This document shows, piece by piece, positions 44,801-57,149 of a stretch of DNA of 64,000 nucleotides (its first letter is position 1; every line of letters begins with the position of its first letter). Below the pieces are notes generated by a model. It was not told the DNA's origin and ran no database searches. It saw nothing but the letters and a program-made list of their open reading frames with translations. The position numbers and the translations under genes were made by a program. This stretch comes from Corythucha ciliata (taxonomy: Eukaryota; Arthropoda; Insecta; Hemiptera; Tingidae): positions 48,589,253 to 48,653,252 of the forward strand of contig CM075939.1 in the NCBI GenBank assembly GCA_038030265.1, given 5' to 3'.

Positions 44801-47800
44801 GACACATCCAGTGTGTCGAAACAATTGATTTGTCGGTCAGGCCTCCAACCTCCAAGGCCCCACTTGGTACGGTGCTCTTGAACCCCCGAGGGCTGTTATT
44901 CCTGTTTATGTTCTTCTGTCGGCGGTAAACAGAAGGATGGTTGATGAGAGAGTTTTTATCTGACTGACGTCGAGAGAAATTCCAGACTTGATTCAACCCC
45001 CACTCCCCTCCATATCATCTCGATCTCTTGAACAACTGCCTGAAATCTCAAGGGAAGCAGATACTGCAATAATAAACATAATATCAATTGAGTATTTTTA
45101 TTGAGATCGCCGGATGCATAGTAACGACATGGGATATTCACGAGTATTGTGTTGGTTGGGATGATGGCTGAAACATGACCATTCTCATAGACCCGATCTT
45201 CATTTGTTGACAAATCCCATTGGTTGAACGGTTGAAGCAATATTTACGTTTGCCCATCCAACCGTTATGTTTCTTTTCGATCTCGATGGAGCGAAAAAAA
45301 AGGGATGAGAAAAAAAAAAAAAGTTTTGTTATTTTCCATTTGAAAGGGGTGGGGCAAACCTCAAAAAAGCTATTAAGCCTCCTTCCACCCCCAAAACACT
45401 TCTACCTCACTTCCCGTATCAGATTTCGAGATTTTGTTTCGCTGAGACTTTAACAAGTTTTTAAGGCTAAAACATTAACTCTTCCGAGGATAATAAACAT
45501 AGATTGCCCCAAGGATGAGACCCACGAGGGTTTAATGGCACTCTGAGCGTCTCTGTCGTGTTACAAGAAATTAAGAGAAAAAGAGGGGCGATGCCAGGAA
45601 TTTTGAATATTACACAGGGTGTGATGAGGGGATCGGCGAAAATAAGCGCTTTAATTTAAATTCAACCCCCTCCCCACCCTTGTCATCCTTCTCCCTACAT
45701 CAACCAACTCATGGATTCCTCTCTCATTCGTAGTACTCAAGAACACTCTCCCCACCACCGTACTCGTTATTCATTCTCCAGCACCATCAACCCCCACTTC
45801 CTTTACTCTTCTCAACGAGTATACTTTCAAGATTTGAATTCAAATCCCCCCCCGCCCCGCCCACATAATCCTTTTTCCACAATTCTCCGTAACACCAACA
45901 CTCCTTCGCCCCTTTCTGATGAGTTTCTCATTCGTTTTCGAGTGAAAATGGATGCAATGAAAACAATCGTGTCGCTTGATAAAATTTGCATAAGCTTCAA
46001 GTTTTGTTCAAAACCGCCCCCTCCCCCTCTTGCCATTCACCCTCGACATAGAGCACGCGAATTTATATAATTTAGGGGTAGAAATTTTCGTTTCAATTCC
46101 ACGATTTGGTAGTGTAGAATATTGAAACACGGTAAATACATTTTGGAACGTGGAAACGCTCTCGTGTATTGAAAGCTGACGCTTGATAATCAACTCGTGC
46201 AGAAAGTTTTACCCTGGGTGTCGGTGTGGTGGCGGGGGGGCGAATTAATAATCTTTCAAGGATTTTCGGCTCTCTAACAGTTTAGTCAGGATGATGACGA
46301 CTGATGGAGAAGAGAGTATGAGTTTACTCTGAAACACATAGCTTTGGTAGGAGTTGCGAGAGAAATAACGGAATCATGGTAGGGGGGGGGGGTGAAGATT
46401 GTACAGAATGGTTGATGCTGGGAGGAACAAGTTTACTGGCACTGGTGAATTGGAGCGGAGTTAAAATGGAAGACACGTTTTCAAGTGGGGTAGACAAGGG
46501 GTGAGGAGGTTGATAATTATACGTGCAGTTTGTTAGAATTAATTACAGGATTTGAATCTGATGGTATTCAAGAGTGAAGCTACTACGAGGAGTACGGGAA
46601 AGCACAAACGAAACTGGAAGAACAAGTTTCGTTAAAAGGCAAAGGTGCGCCTCTCTGTTTTAGAGGGCTGTTGATGAGAGACTGGAAAACCCGGTAAAAT
46701 TTTGATAACTTTCCCTCTGTCAAAGGAGCCTTGTTCGCGCAGTAAAACAATGCTCTCAAAATAGGTTCAGACTTCATTATCCAAGCCCTCGTGCTGGTTG
46801 GTAAGATCATCGTAAAATACTTACCTTCTAATTTTTCCCTTAATAAATAGTTTTTTCAGTTTTCATTCCAAGGGCTAACCATTTCGTGTGATATAATCGC
46901 GTAATCGAGCCATTTTGGATAATAAATTACAGTTGTAATTGAAACAGCGGAACAGAAAATTTTTTTCCCCTATCTAATCACGAATTTCTAAATTGAAGAA
47001 CCCCAAAATCCCCCCTCCCACCACCACGAATGAAAACATTGGGTTTTAAAAACCAAATAACCCCTTCTGGTCACAACTAGCGGTCAGAACTTTGTGCTCT
47101 TCACTAAAACCTCTTTCCGGGGTTTGAATGGTCTAGAGGGGCGTACGGATTAGGGGTTGAGCTGCGATGTTGTGTGTGTGTGTGTGTGGGGTTGGTTGGT
47201 GGGAGGGGGAGGTAGAAAAGCGGACAAAATGCCCTGAGTGGAGAGGAGGGTTCTGGAAGCATTAGATTGCGCCGTAGGGTCTCTAAAACGATTCCATTCC
47301 CTTCGCGCTCCTTCCTGTATTGCTTCTCACTGTGCTTCCGCACAGTCTCTTCTCGCTGTTTTAATGACCTCGATTGTGTTCAACTGGAGTGAGTGTGAGT
47401 GGGGGGGGGATGGAATTGGTTAGGTATGGTGGTCGGGTGGATGAAGAGTGGTAAATGGGAGTCGTTGCCGAGTGCGACCAATGTGACAGTGGTAGAGGGG
47501 TTTAAATTGGAAGAGAGAACCTTTCCTTGCGCCGCCCCTCCACCATTCTCCTAACCATTCTGAGGCTCTTATTCCGGAAGAAGAAATTTCTCGCTTCTTG
47601 GGCCTTATGAGTGCGGAAAGAGAATGCACGAAGAGAGAGAAAACGAGGGAGATAATGAAGAATTAATTAGAAAGGACCAGGATAACCAACCCATGAAATT
47701 GTTATCTTCTGAGCTTTGTGATGAATCGACTAATTTTTGAAAAACGCTCCTTGCTGACTTGGATGAAACGTAAATGAACACGACGGGAGGCCAGACCGGG

Positions 47801-48405
47801 TATGAAAACTTCCGCAGGGCTAACGCAACAAACACCAATGCTTGTCGCTTGTCTTCGACGTTTTATTATACGCTGCTTGACCAATTTGCCTGTGCCTTCT
47901 ATAGGAATACCCCCCGAACGGAAATGTTAACAGTGCCCCAAACAAGTTGTAGAACCCTCCCTCCTACGGCTACTACCACCCCTGAATCCAGAAGATAAAT
48001 CGTTGGCTCACCCTGGAGTCGAGCCGATAAAATCCGCCAAATGGAACGACACCGCGAAACCCTCATTTTCGCCCCCTTCGAAGGGTACTGGCAGTTGCCC
48101 TATTTTTGTCAGTATTGTCTTGAAGCTATAGCGGCATTTCGAAATTGACCGTTATCCGAGAGTATCGTATTGGCGTCTGGCTCGAATTTAAACACTTTTA
48201 AGAAATGCCTTCAATTAGACAAGCCTCTTTGGATGGGTGTTTCCCAGTATGAGTCTCTTTGACTGTTCAGCCCGTTTTCAGGGCCCATATTATAATACCC
48301 CACCATATTAAAGATGACCTTGCTGAAATCCAAGGAATAATTTCGACGCAAGCGGATCTCGCTAGCCTGCTCAGCAGTCGGTGCCAATCACAATTCAGCT
48401 GAATT
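44800..48405. other. Unassigned intergenic DNA
   Basis: No gene or mobile element recognised. The ORF at 45711-46070 (119 codons) is rich in proline and serine runs from C-rich DNA and looks accidental. Other features are G runs (near 46233 and 46382), a GT run (47172-47188) and a G run at 47401-47409. Confidence 0.4.
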
Positions 48406-48415
48406 CAGGGGCGTA

Positions 48416-50131
48416 GGTACGGGGGGGGGATATGGGGATAAATCCCCCCTCCCATGAGGTACAAGAATACGAACGAAGGGACACAAGTACCAACGCTCTA
48501 TAGAACTTCATAACATCTCCAAATATGAGCGATTCTCGTTGGTGTTAGGTTTAGCAGATTTTCTCGACTTTGAGGAGCTCGAAAAGGTCCGCGTGCTTCC
48601 AGTTGCTTCCTTGGGATTTCAGACCCCACGCAGTACCTTATACCGAGGTATGTGAGGAGGGGGAAACCACCCCGGATCAGACGGGGCCCCTGAAAAGCTT
48701 AAATACGGGTAAATGAGGATTTTTAGGTTATCCATTTATGTAGGCATGTGAAGGGGTCAGACGGTTGGACAGCGATTTGGCTAGTTTCTACGAATTTCAG
48801 TCTATCCGACCTGGAGAATATAACGTTGCAAGTAATATCAGCAGAGACTATGGGCTAAATATTCGATTGAGCCCCTTGAAAGCGCTTATTCTAGTGGCTA
48901 AATTGAGAAAATTTGCGCTATTGCGGCTAAAAACAGAAAATACGCCGTATCCCCAGTTTCGTTAGGTCCTTAATCCCAGGAAAGTGCTGATCGGCAATTT
49001 GGAACTAGCTGACGCGGGAAAAAAATGAAAAAAAAAATCGCTAAATATTCGTGATTATAACTGCGAAAAATCCCTGATTCGTGGTCTCGCGAAGCAACTT
49101 CCAGACTAAAATTGAGAAAAAATCACTGATTCGCGGTGCATGGAGGCCATTCTACGAATACATTGTGGAAATCAACGCAAAAGTGTTGTTTTTGGACCAA
49201 CCGCGCGGTTAAAATTGAGATAACACGCTATAATATCGATCAAAATAAGACGCTTTCAGGTTAAAATTGGGCAAAAAATAGCAAATTCACAACTGAATTT
49301 GCTAATCACTAATTCTCGGATGAAGTGTGTTGAAATTTCCAATTTATTATTCGCTAATTCACAGGCTTGGAACGCTAGTAAGCTACCAGAAATTAAGAAA
49401 GAACTAATTCGCTGCTAAAATTGAGAAAAAGTTCAATTTGCGTCAAAACAGAATTATACGCCATCTGCGGCTTCCGAAGACAACTTTTGAGGAAATGGAG
49501 GAAAAGCGCCAATTCATGGAAATGGGTGAAAAACCCCTAATTCGCGGGTAAAACTGAGAAAAATCGCTTCTGCACAGCGCATGGTGAACCAAAAAATGCC
49601 TAATTTATAAAAGCCCTCTATTTCGTGGCTATAATATTGAGGAAAACCCTTAAGAAAAACGCTGAACAAATCGCTAATTTGCTGCTAAAATTGAGGAAAA
49701 CGTCAAAACTCGTGGAAAATTAAGAAACATCGCCCGCGGTATAAAAACGCTACTTTGCTGCTAAAGTTGAGAAAATGTGCAAATAATGGCAACGAGACCG
49801 GGGGGGGGGGGATGCCGCTAATCCACGACTGAAATTGATGATACACGCGGCAAAAATTGAGAAAAGCTATTTATTATTTATTTCATAATATCAGAGTTGC
49901 CCACTCTAATTTGTGGGTAACTCATTCATGACCAAAATTGATAAATTCGCTGCTTAAACTGGTCTTACTCGCTAACTGGCGTTGAAAAGGTGTAATAGCG
50001 CTAATTCGAGGCTAAGTCAAACTTATATTTCTTATGTTTGTATAGAGACTTGGGGCGAAATTACCCCCCTCCAACCTCCAATTTCAATCTGACCCCCCCC
50101 CCCCTAGGACAAATTCCCACCTACGCCACTG
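48416..50131. mobile_element. Candidate non-autonomous element carrying a subfamily A array
   Basis: The left end is CAGGGGCGTAGGTACGGGGG at 48416. The right end, inverted, is CAGTGGCGTAGGTGGGAATT, finishing at 50131. The 13-bp ends differ at one base, and both are followed inward by a long G run (reading from the end). CAGCTGA occurs immediately after the right end (50132-50138) and 3 bp before the left end (48406-48412). This may be a target duplication or chance. The interior (48885-50020) is a subfamily A array in minus orientation with a G run at 49800-49811. No transposase is seen. Confidence 0.6.
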
Positions 50132-50179
50132 CAGCTGAGATGCTGACAGCTTTTCCACCCCCAGTTCCAGACTATTTTG

Positions 50180-51060
50180 GCTATAGTAGAACGTGAGTTA
50201 AAAACAGCGAATTTGACTCGATAAATGACGATCGAAAATGTGACTTGTTGACCGTGAACCTCACTGTCTTCTCACTGTAACCTACGGAGAGGTTTAGCCT
50301 CAAAATTGCAATTTTAGAGGACCAATATTCGAAAAATGCAAGTTCCAGGCTAAATAGCAGGGAAACTGCATTCTAGCGAGGTTAGACAGCCGTGAAATCA
50401 ACATTTTTGGGGAGGAGGGGGAGCAGTGAAATTAGTTTAAAGAAGCCATTTTTACTTTTGGACGTGGTTAAGCGTGCGAGTGATTGAATGATTACGAATT
50501 CGTCAGTCATTAAACACAATTTACGGCCAAAAAACCGCCTAGTTGCCGTGAAATTGCTCCATTCGGAGTTAATAACCTGCCAGATTACATGTTTCTGGTC
50601 TAAATATCAGAAAAATTGCTAGTTTCTCATATTTATTTTCGCGAAATGAGTTTCGAGGCTTTGTTGTTATAGTGACCGTGCAACCCGGGCTAGTCCGCCA
50701 TAAATGTATCAAAGTCTGACGAATAGACTAAAAATTTGCTACATTTTGGAGCTAGATATCTTCAAAATTGACAGTTTCAGGCTTTAAGTTCAAGGAAATT
50801 TCAAATTAGAGTCTCAATTTCAGCAAAATTTCAGTTTTCTGTGCCCCTTTAGTGGCAGTGGAATCCATTAGGATAACCGTTCACACAAGCGCCAAACGAC
50901 GAATACTCGCGATGTTTGAAGTTTCCTGGCTGAATTTCCGTAAAGTAGCAACTAAAGGCTCGTAATTCCGGTGAAAACTTACGAAAACACGATCCGTTTA
51001 AAGAAAATAAGGACCTTCATTTTTAAATTAATTTTTAAAACTCCCGGTTTGCAGGACCCA
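50180..51060. repeat. ~30-bp repeat field, subfamily C
   Basis: Diverged units such as 'aaattgacagtttcaggctt' (50755) and 'aaatttcagttttctgtgcc' (50827) lie at roughly 30-bp spacing. This resembles 29080-30110. Confidence 0.45.
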
Positions 51061-51529
51061 TTTGAAATAGGCTAGATAGACTCATGACGTAATAACGGTA
51101 TTCGCATAACCATCACAATAGCTCCCCAAAAATCAAACAATAGGACAAATAAAATAGGAAAAATAGGAGGGTCAAGTGGGGGCAAGACACGATAACAGCC
51201 TTAATGCGGAGGGGTCATAGCGGCTTTAAATTGAGAGAAAGCGCTAATCTGCGGCTAAGGTGTGGTAAAAGTGCTACGAAAAAGTTAAGAATAAACAATA
51301 ATTTAACGCTATGTGGTGTTGATTTCATCAAATTTGTCAAATTTAGGCACTGAAATCTATTTTCACTGAGAGGGGGGATTACTGCTTATTTATAGGGGGG
51401 GGGGGGATTTTGCGTCCAGCCATCGGGGGAGGGGGGGATAGACGCCGCTGCCTTCGAAAACCTTACAGATGAAATAATGGAGTGTTTTAGGTTGATAAGG
51501 TGGTGAAAGTAGCAATAATAGAGTTCCGG

Positions 51530-51646
51530 ACATCGGGGCTAACTTTTTTTATATAGGTATAGGTTACACAAGGGTTACCTTATCACGATTTGCATAGGGG
51601 GTAGATATAACAGTCCATCTAAATATAACCTCTTTAGCCCCGATGT
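51530..51646. mobile_element. Short MITE-like inverted repeat (ACATCGGGGCTAA ends)
   Basis: ACATCGGGGCTAA at 51530-51542 is inverted exactly at 51634-51646. AT-rich sequence with TATATAGG and TATATTTAG counterparts continues inward. Length is about 117 bp with no coding sequence. The target duplication is unclear. Confidence 0.55.
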
Positions 51647-51719
51647 CGTCCTCCCCAATAATATGTATAGTAGTCAGCACGGACTCTATTTTTTTTCACG
51701 ACGGAAACATAGTCAAGTA

Positions 51720-52370
51720 AAAATCACAAACTCATTTTTAAAATTGAGAAAAACCGCAAATTGAGCCAGAATTGAGACAATGCTTTACAATTTACGGTTA
51801 AAAAATGAGAAAAAGCGCTAATTCGTGGCCAAAAATTTGAGGAAAGCGCTCATACACGAATAAAATTGCAAAAAGCGCAGATTCGCGGATGAAATTGAGA
51901 ACAAACGCTAATTCACTCCTGAAATTGAGGAAAAGTGCTATTCGAGCGTTGAGAAATACGCGAACTCCCAGTTTAAAATAAGATGAAGCGCTGCGATTTG
52001 CTGCTATAAAAGTTCAGAAGAAGTGCTAATTGACGGATGAAGTTGAGCAAACTTCAATTCACCGATTCTTGAGGCAACTTTGAGGGTAAAGCAGTGCGTG
52101 GGTAAAAATTAGAGTAAAATATTAGTTGAGATAGTTAATAAAACACTAAATCGCAGATAGAATTGAGAAAACGCGTCCATTTGATGTTAAATTTAAAAAT
52201 AGTATTATTTGCTACACTAATTCGTGGGGAAACTTCGTAGCTTGAATTGTGAGAAAGCGTCATTTCATGGCTGAAAGTTTATAAAAGTGCCGATTCAATG
52301 CTCCAATGAAGAAAAACGCTAATTCGCGGCTAAAATTTAGAAAAAGCGCTAGTACAATTGTAAATGCATG
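51720..52370 (-). repeat. ~30-bp repeat array, subfamily A, minus orientation
   Basis: Clear units include AAAAAGCGCTAATTCGTGGC (51811) and ACGCTAATTCGCGGCTAAAA (52316). It ends just before the inverted-repeat element at 52391. Confidence 0.75.
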
Positions 52371-52390
52371 TACGGATGAAAAGTACATTC

Positions 52391-52632
52391 CGTCACTGTT
52401 AGGAGTAACGTGTTTGGAGTGAGTCGTGGTGAAGTGCCTCACACTTGGGTGGTCGGTCAAGCGAAAAATAGCGTTCGCAACTCGTGAGGTAGCGTCTTTA
52501 CGCGCAATGTTGTTAGTAATTAGGGATCGCCAAACACAACTCGCGCGTAAAGTGACGCTTTCCTCACTCGTTGTGAAACAAGGACAAACTCTTTGTGCGC
52601 AAGCACGCAGTCAGAAGAGTTGAGGAGTGACG
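52391..52632. mobile_element. MITE-like palindromic element
   Basis: The outer motif CGTCACT (52391) is inverted as AGTGACG (52626-52632). The inner arms GCGTTCGCAACTCGTGAGG then AGCGTCTTTACGCGC (52471-52505) pair with GCGCGTAAAGTGACGC and CCTCACTCGTTGTG (52543-52578). The ORF at 52426-52623 is a read-through of the arms. Element boundaries are uncertain. Confidence 0.4.
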
Positions 52633-52639
52633 CCAGATC

Positions 52640-54955
52640 AAAGGTATTTATTTTTTAATTAGGTACGTAGGTGCATTACAGAATTGAGCTTTTTGCCCAG
52701 TCAAGTGATCTCATGACCGTGAAAGGGAAAATATCGAGAACCAACTTACCTTCAGTTATGAAAACATGTGTGACAATTATATCCGCATTATTATTGGTAT
52801 TAGGGGTGCCCCTTGGTTCAGGGCAGAAAAATCACCAATTTGTGTAACCTTGCAACAACTGACTGGTGTTACTGTAAGGGGGCCCGGGGTGTAGTGAACT
52901 CATACCATGTTTAGCCCATTATCGAGGCTTATCTCGCTTCATTTCCTCCGGGGGATTCACAATAACTTGGCAAATTTTCCTCCCTCACCAATCTCTATAC
53001 TCGTAATGTTCAAATCTGGATCCACTTTCCCTTGTATGGGGGCGAACATCCTTACTACAACCTTCTTTCGCTTGATTTGAACTGCTTTGTGATGGGATTA
53101 AGCCGAATTCTAACGTTGAAATTTTTCGTTCATCACCCTCCCTCCTTATGCTAAATCGTGGGAACAAAACAATAATGCCTGATGATGGAAGGGGGACAGT
53201 GTTGGGTTGATGCGAGGTGGGTGATCTGACAACACGAAGTTCAATGATTTTTATCACGGGGCGGTAAAACGCGAGAAAAACCAATTATTATGCGTCTCAT
53301 TTTGTCGCCTCCCTCCCCCCCCCTTCACCATTTTCTTTCTGGCTTTTTATTGGACTAAAATCGCAAGCTCGCAGAAATTAGTTTTCCGGTTGCCCGAATC
53401 TTGGGGGAATTGCTCTCGAATGCTGGGGTGGTGGGTGTGAGTGTTGTAGGGTGAGGTGGTTTGTGTGAGGGGGGGGAGGGGTTGAGGCAATTCCTTTCGC
53501 TTAAATTAGCGCTGGAACTGGCACCTGAAAATAAACACGAGGAAGAAGCACAAGGCAGCAGAATCGAAGAACAGCACCGTCTGCCCCACCCGCTGCTCCC
53601 GCTTAAAATCATTGTCACGGTCCATTTGCGCTAGAAGTGAGATACCTGGAAAAGTACAGCAGTCGTGATATTTGGCTTAAAAAAAAAAAAAAAAAAAAGC
53701 ACTCCCTCTGACATTCGCGTTGAATACGACTTTTTTATTTTTATCTCAGCGTAATTTTCACGTCATTCACGCAGGGTGGAAATAAGGTTTCTTTCTCTCG
53801 TATCTTTTTTATGACGACAGTGAGAGAAAAAAAATGACATTTCCTCAGAAAATCTCAAGGCGTCGAAAGAAAAAACTAAAATTACCCCTCCTCGCTAACA
53901 TTTTCGTTTTTGTTGGTTCAAAGAAGTTGAGTGTGATTTAGGGGAATCCCGGTTTTATGTACAGAAATGAAGGGGTTTTAGTGGGTCCAACTTTAGTGGA
54001 ACTGAGTGAAAATCTGGAATAGGTTGCTATAGGTGTGATGGCTAAAATTGACGGTGTTGAAGGCAGGAAGCTTACAAGGAATAGAGTTAATTGAGTCCTT
54101 TGATGTCATACACGCGGATACCGATTGGTATCTGTCTTTCTTTGAAATTCGAAGAGGCTCATTGGCCTCTTGGTAAATTGATTTAACTCCCTTGTCTCAT
54201 TTCAAACTATAAATTATTACAGTTGTAGAAGAATTACAAACTTCTAACTTTGACGTCGTACAAATAGACTCTCATGACTGTTAAAACTCCGTTGTGAATA
54301 GAGGGAAAGGAGAGGCGGATCGATAATCACGATTTCGGGTTTCCTCATTAAACTATGAAAATGTTTCCCCCATTCAAGTAGAATCCTTGTACTGATTGCT
54401 CGTGAATACAACTGAAAACTCACAGCAGAATTGAGAACAGATTCCTTTCAACTTCGGAAAAGTTGCCCCCCCCCTCACTCCCTCACTCACTCTCTCTCTG
54501 CTCACGCCAAGCCACCGGAGACCACTAGGGAAACACACGTACATTGAATATGAATGTAAAAAAAAAGGGAACCGGATGAGGGACGAGATAGCGGGGAAAT
54601 GAACAAGAATGGGTTGTCACTCGGAACTTGAACTTGACAAGCGGCGGGTTTTAAAATGGGCTCCCTAGCAGTCGTTTTCGTCCTTAATAAGGGGGCCCAC
54701 TATGTTCAGTGGGTGCTGTTGAAGCATTTTTGACTCAACTAAAAAAAAAAAAAACGTCTGCTAATGATTATAGCACAGTGCTTCCTCGCTTTTTTTTGTT
54801 AACACATTTTACTGTTTTCTCAAATCATTTTAAAAAACAAAACATAAGGATCTTTCAACAATGGGTCAAATGAGGTAGGAAATATTGTAAATTGAACCGC
54901 TGATTTGTTTGAGAATTCAACCCCTATTTTCACCCCCTCCCCCTTGTACGATTTT
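52640..54955. other. Unassigned intergenic DNA
   Basis: AT-rich with a poly-A run (53680-53698), C runs (near 53316 and 54463) and short GT-rich stretches. ORFs at 52985-53284 and 53355-53618 (both minus) have no recognisable features. Confidence 0.4.
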
Positions 54956-54960
54956 GACTA

Positions 54961-55075
54961 GTGATGCACCGAGACCGAGAAAAAGTCTCATTTTTTCGAG
55001 ACTTAGTCTCGGTCTCGGTGTGATCCAAGAAGCTCGATGCATATGGTGCTGGTATAGATATTTTTAAACAACAAA
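54961..55075. mobile_element. hAT-MITE-like element with GAGACC palindrome
   Basis: The end TAGTGATGCACCGAGACCGA at 54961 is of the common hAT type. A palindrome follows (GAGACCGAGAAAAAGTCTC, then CGAGACTTAGTCTCGGTCTC). The sequence up to 55075 matches the reverse complement of 16035-16075. The other terminus is not clear. Confidence 0.55.
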
Positions 55076-55086
55076 TGAACCCAATC

Positions 55087-55470
55087 CAGTGGCGGATCTA
55101 GGTTTTTGTCTTGGGAGGGGTTACACACCATAAATCCACTCTTGCGGAATATGCGAATTAACTCTATTTTTCTCTATTTTCCATCGGATAAGCTCGTAAG
55201 TCCGATTAATTCTCTCTTCATTCTGAGTTTTAGCCCGAAACTTGCCTGTATAGTAACCACGAATTGGTGTTTTCCCAATTTTTGCCGCGATATAAGCACT
55301 TTTTCACAATTTTAGCCGTGAATTAACGGATTTTCTCAAATTGATCCGCGATTTATTCGTTTTTCCCAGTTTCAGCAGCGAATGATCGCGTCTTGTCCAC
55401 TTCAGCCACGTATTTTCTCGAGTTGAGCAGCTAATGAGCTTTTTATCTACATTAAGGGATATATCTTTGA
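55087..55470 (+). repeat. Element end CAGTGGCGGATCT followed by subfamily A units
   Basis: CAGTGGCGGATCTAGG starts at 55087, followed by GGGAGGGGTTACAC. From about 55170 subfamily A units run in plus orientation ('tcacaattttagccgtgaat' at 55304, 'gtttcagcagcgaatgatcg' near 55368). Confidence 0.6.
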
Positions 55471-55471
55471 G

Positions 55472-56520
55472 CAGACGGCTGATCCAGGATTTCCTCAAGG
55501 GGGGGGGGGGGCTTGGGGAAATTGTGTCCTTCGCTCTACTAAAAATGACTCAACAGCGATTTATTACTACCTAGAAATAGTTATTCCCACCATAAAAACG
55601 GCTAAACTGACTACAATCGCGCCCCAAAATAGCAAAACTGACGATTTATGCCTTTTGAAAACGGCTAAACTGCGACTAATTATACCCTAAAAATTGACAA
55701 TTAGGTACCTCTCTAAAAATGGCCAAACTGACTCCAAGTGCAAAAAATTGGCTAAACTGACGGTTCACGCCCTGAATATGCCTAAACTGATGATTCCTGC
55801 CCTGAAGGCTGCAAAATTGACCATTGGCGCGCCAATAATGGTCAAACTATAACCTTCATGGGACTAAGCACGCTAAAAACAGCCAAACTGGTGGATGCGC
55901 CGCTTTAAAGGTGGCCAAACTGACTTTACGAGCTCCAAAAATGTTTAACTGACGTCATTCTTGCCCTGAACGCGCTTAAATAAATTATTATCCCAGCCCT
56001 GAAAATGGTAAAATCGACCAGTATTTCGCCAAATAATAGCCAAACTGACTATTCTCGCCTTGGTATGACATCGTATTCGAGGCTTTTAAATGAAAAAAAA
56101 AAAAAAAACTCATTGACTATGCGCCCTAAAATTGGCCAAACTGGCTATACAAGCCATAAAATTAGCAAAACCTGCTCTACGCTTTCTAAAAGTAGCTCAA
56201 CTGACGCTGACTATTCATGCCCTAGAAATTGCCATATACTGGCAGTTTGACGTATTCACGCCCTAAAAATTGCTAAAACTGACTCTATATGTTTAATAAC
56301 GTGGCCTATTAAGGGTTAAACTGACGATTCGCGCTTTGAAAATCCCTAAACAGATTATTCAAGTTTTGAAAATCGACCATTTCTGCGTCAAAAACGGCTA
56401 AACTGAGATAGTTTCACACGTTTAAAATGTCTGAACTGACGATGCGTGTCCTAAAAATAGCAAAAAACTGTCTATTAAGACTTAATAATGGTCAAACTGA
56501 TCAAACGCGAAAACGCCCCC
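55472..56520 (-). repeat. ~30-bp repeat array, subfamily B, with element-like left end
   Basis: The left edge reads CAGACGGCTGATCCAGG at 55472, then a 12-base G run, then TTCGCTCTACTAAAAATGAC, the boundary shared with 24525 and 34151. B units follow in minus orientation, for example AAAATGGCCAAACTGACT (55714) and CTAAACTGACGGTTCACGCC (about 55752). Confidence 0.75.
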
Positions 56521-56639
56521 CGTTCCGTCACCACTGCCCCAAAGGAGGGGGCTCGAGTCCCCTGGTTGTGAGGAAACTTTTTTTCTTTCTTCAATTCTTG
56601 ATTTTATTTTTTTTTTTTTTTCAGTTCTTATGTCATGAT

Positions 56640-57149
56640 TTCATGTAGATTGGCGTTATCTTCATTTTAGCGGCGAGTTACTGCGTTTGCTAAATTATAG
56701 CCACGAAATAGCGGATTTTCTGCAGTTGATCCGCCGAGCTAGCGGTTTTCAATTGGGCATTATTTCTAAATTTTAGCCGTGAATTATTCCCGGCAAAAAA
56801 ATCAATTTCACCCGCGAATCACCGCTCTTATTGAATTTCAGCCCCGAATTAGAAAATCCGTGAATTATCGTTTTTCTCCATTTTAGCTTCACAATCAGCG
56901 CTTTTTCTCAATTTGTGCGGCCAATTTTAAATTTCTTAATTTTAACCGCGAATCACCGCAGTCCTCAATCTTAGCTGTAAATTAGGGAATTTTCTTAAAT
57001 TGATCCGTTTTCTCCTTTTTAGCACTTCCCTTGTAGTCATGTGGATTAGCGATTTATGGAGTTTCCTCAATTCTAGCAATTTTTATCTATTTTTTCCTCT
57101 TTTATATATTTTTGATACAGCGGAATTTTATGCAAATGGAAAACGCTAT
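56640..57149 (+). repeat. ~30-bp repeat field, subfamily A, ending in a solo MITE end
   Basis: Units such as 'tctccattttagcttcacaa' (about 56875) and 'taattttaaccgcgaatcac' (56938) are present. At 57121-57149 the sequence CGGAATTTTATGCAAATGG and AAAACGCTAT equals the right end of the MITE at 28553-28697, but its left arm is missing. Confidence 0.65.

Noticed and set aside
45711..46070. 119-codon ORF as a gene
   Set aside because: Its composition (proline, serine and histidine from C-rich DNA) reflects simple sequence. No domain, signal or conserved pattern is visible.
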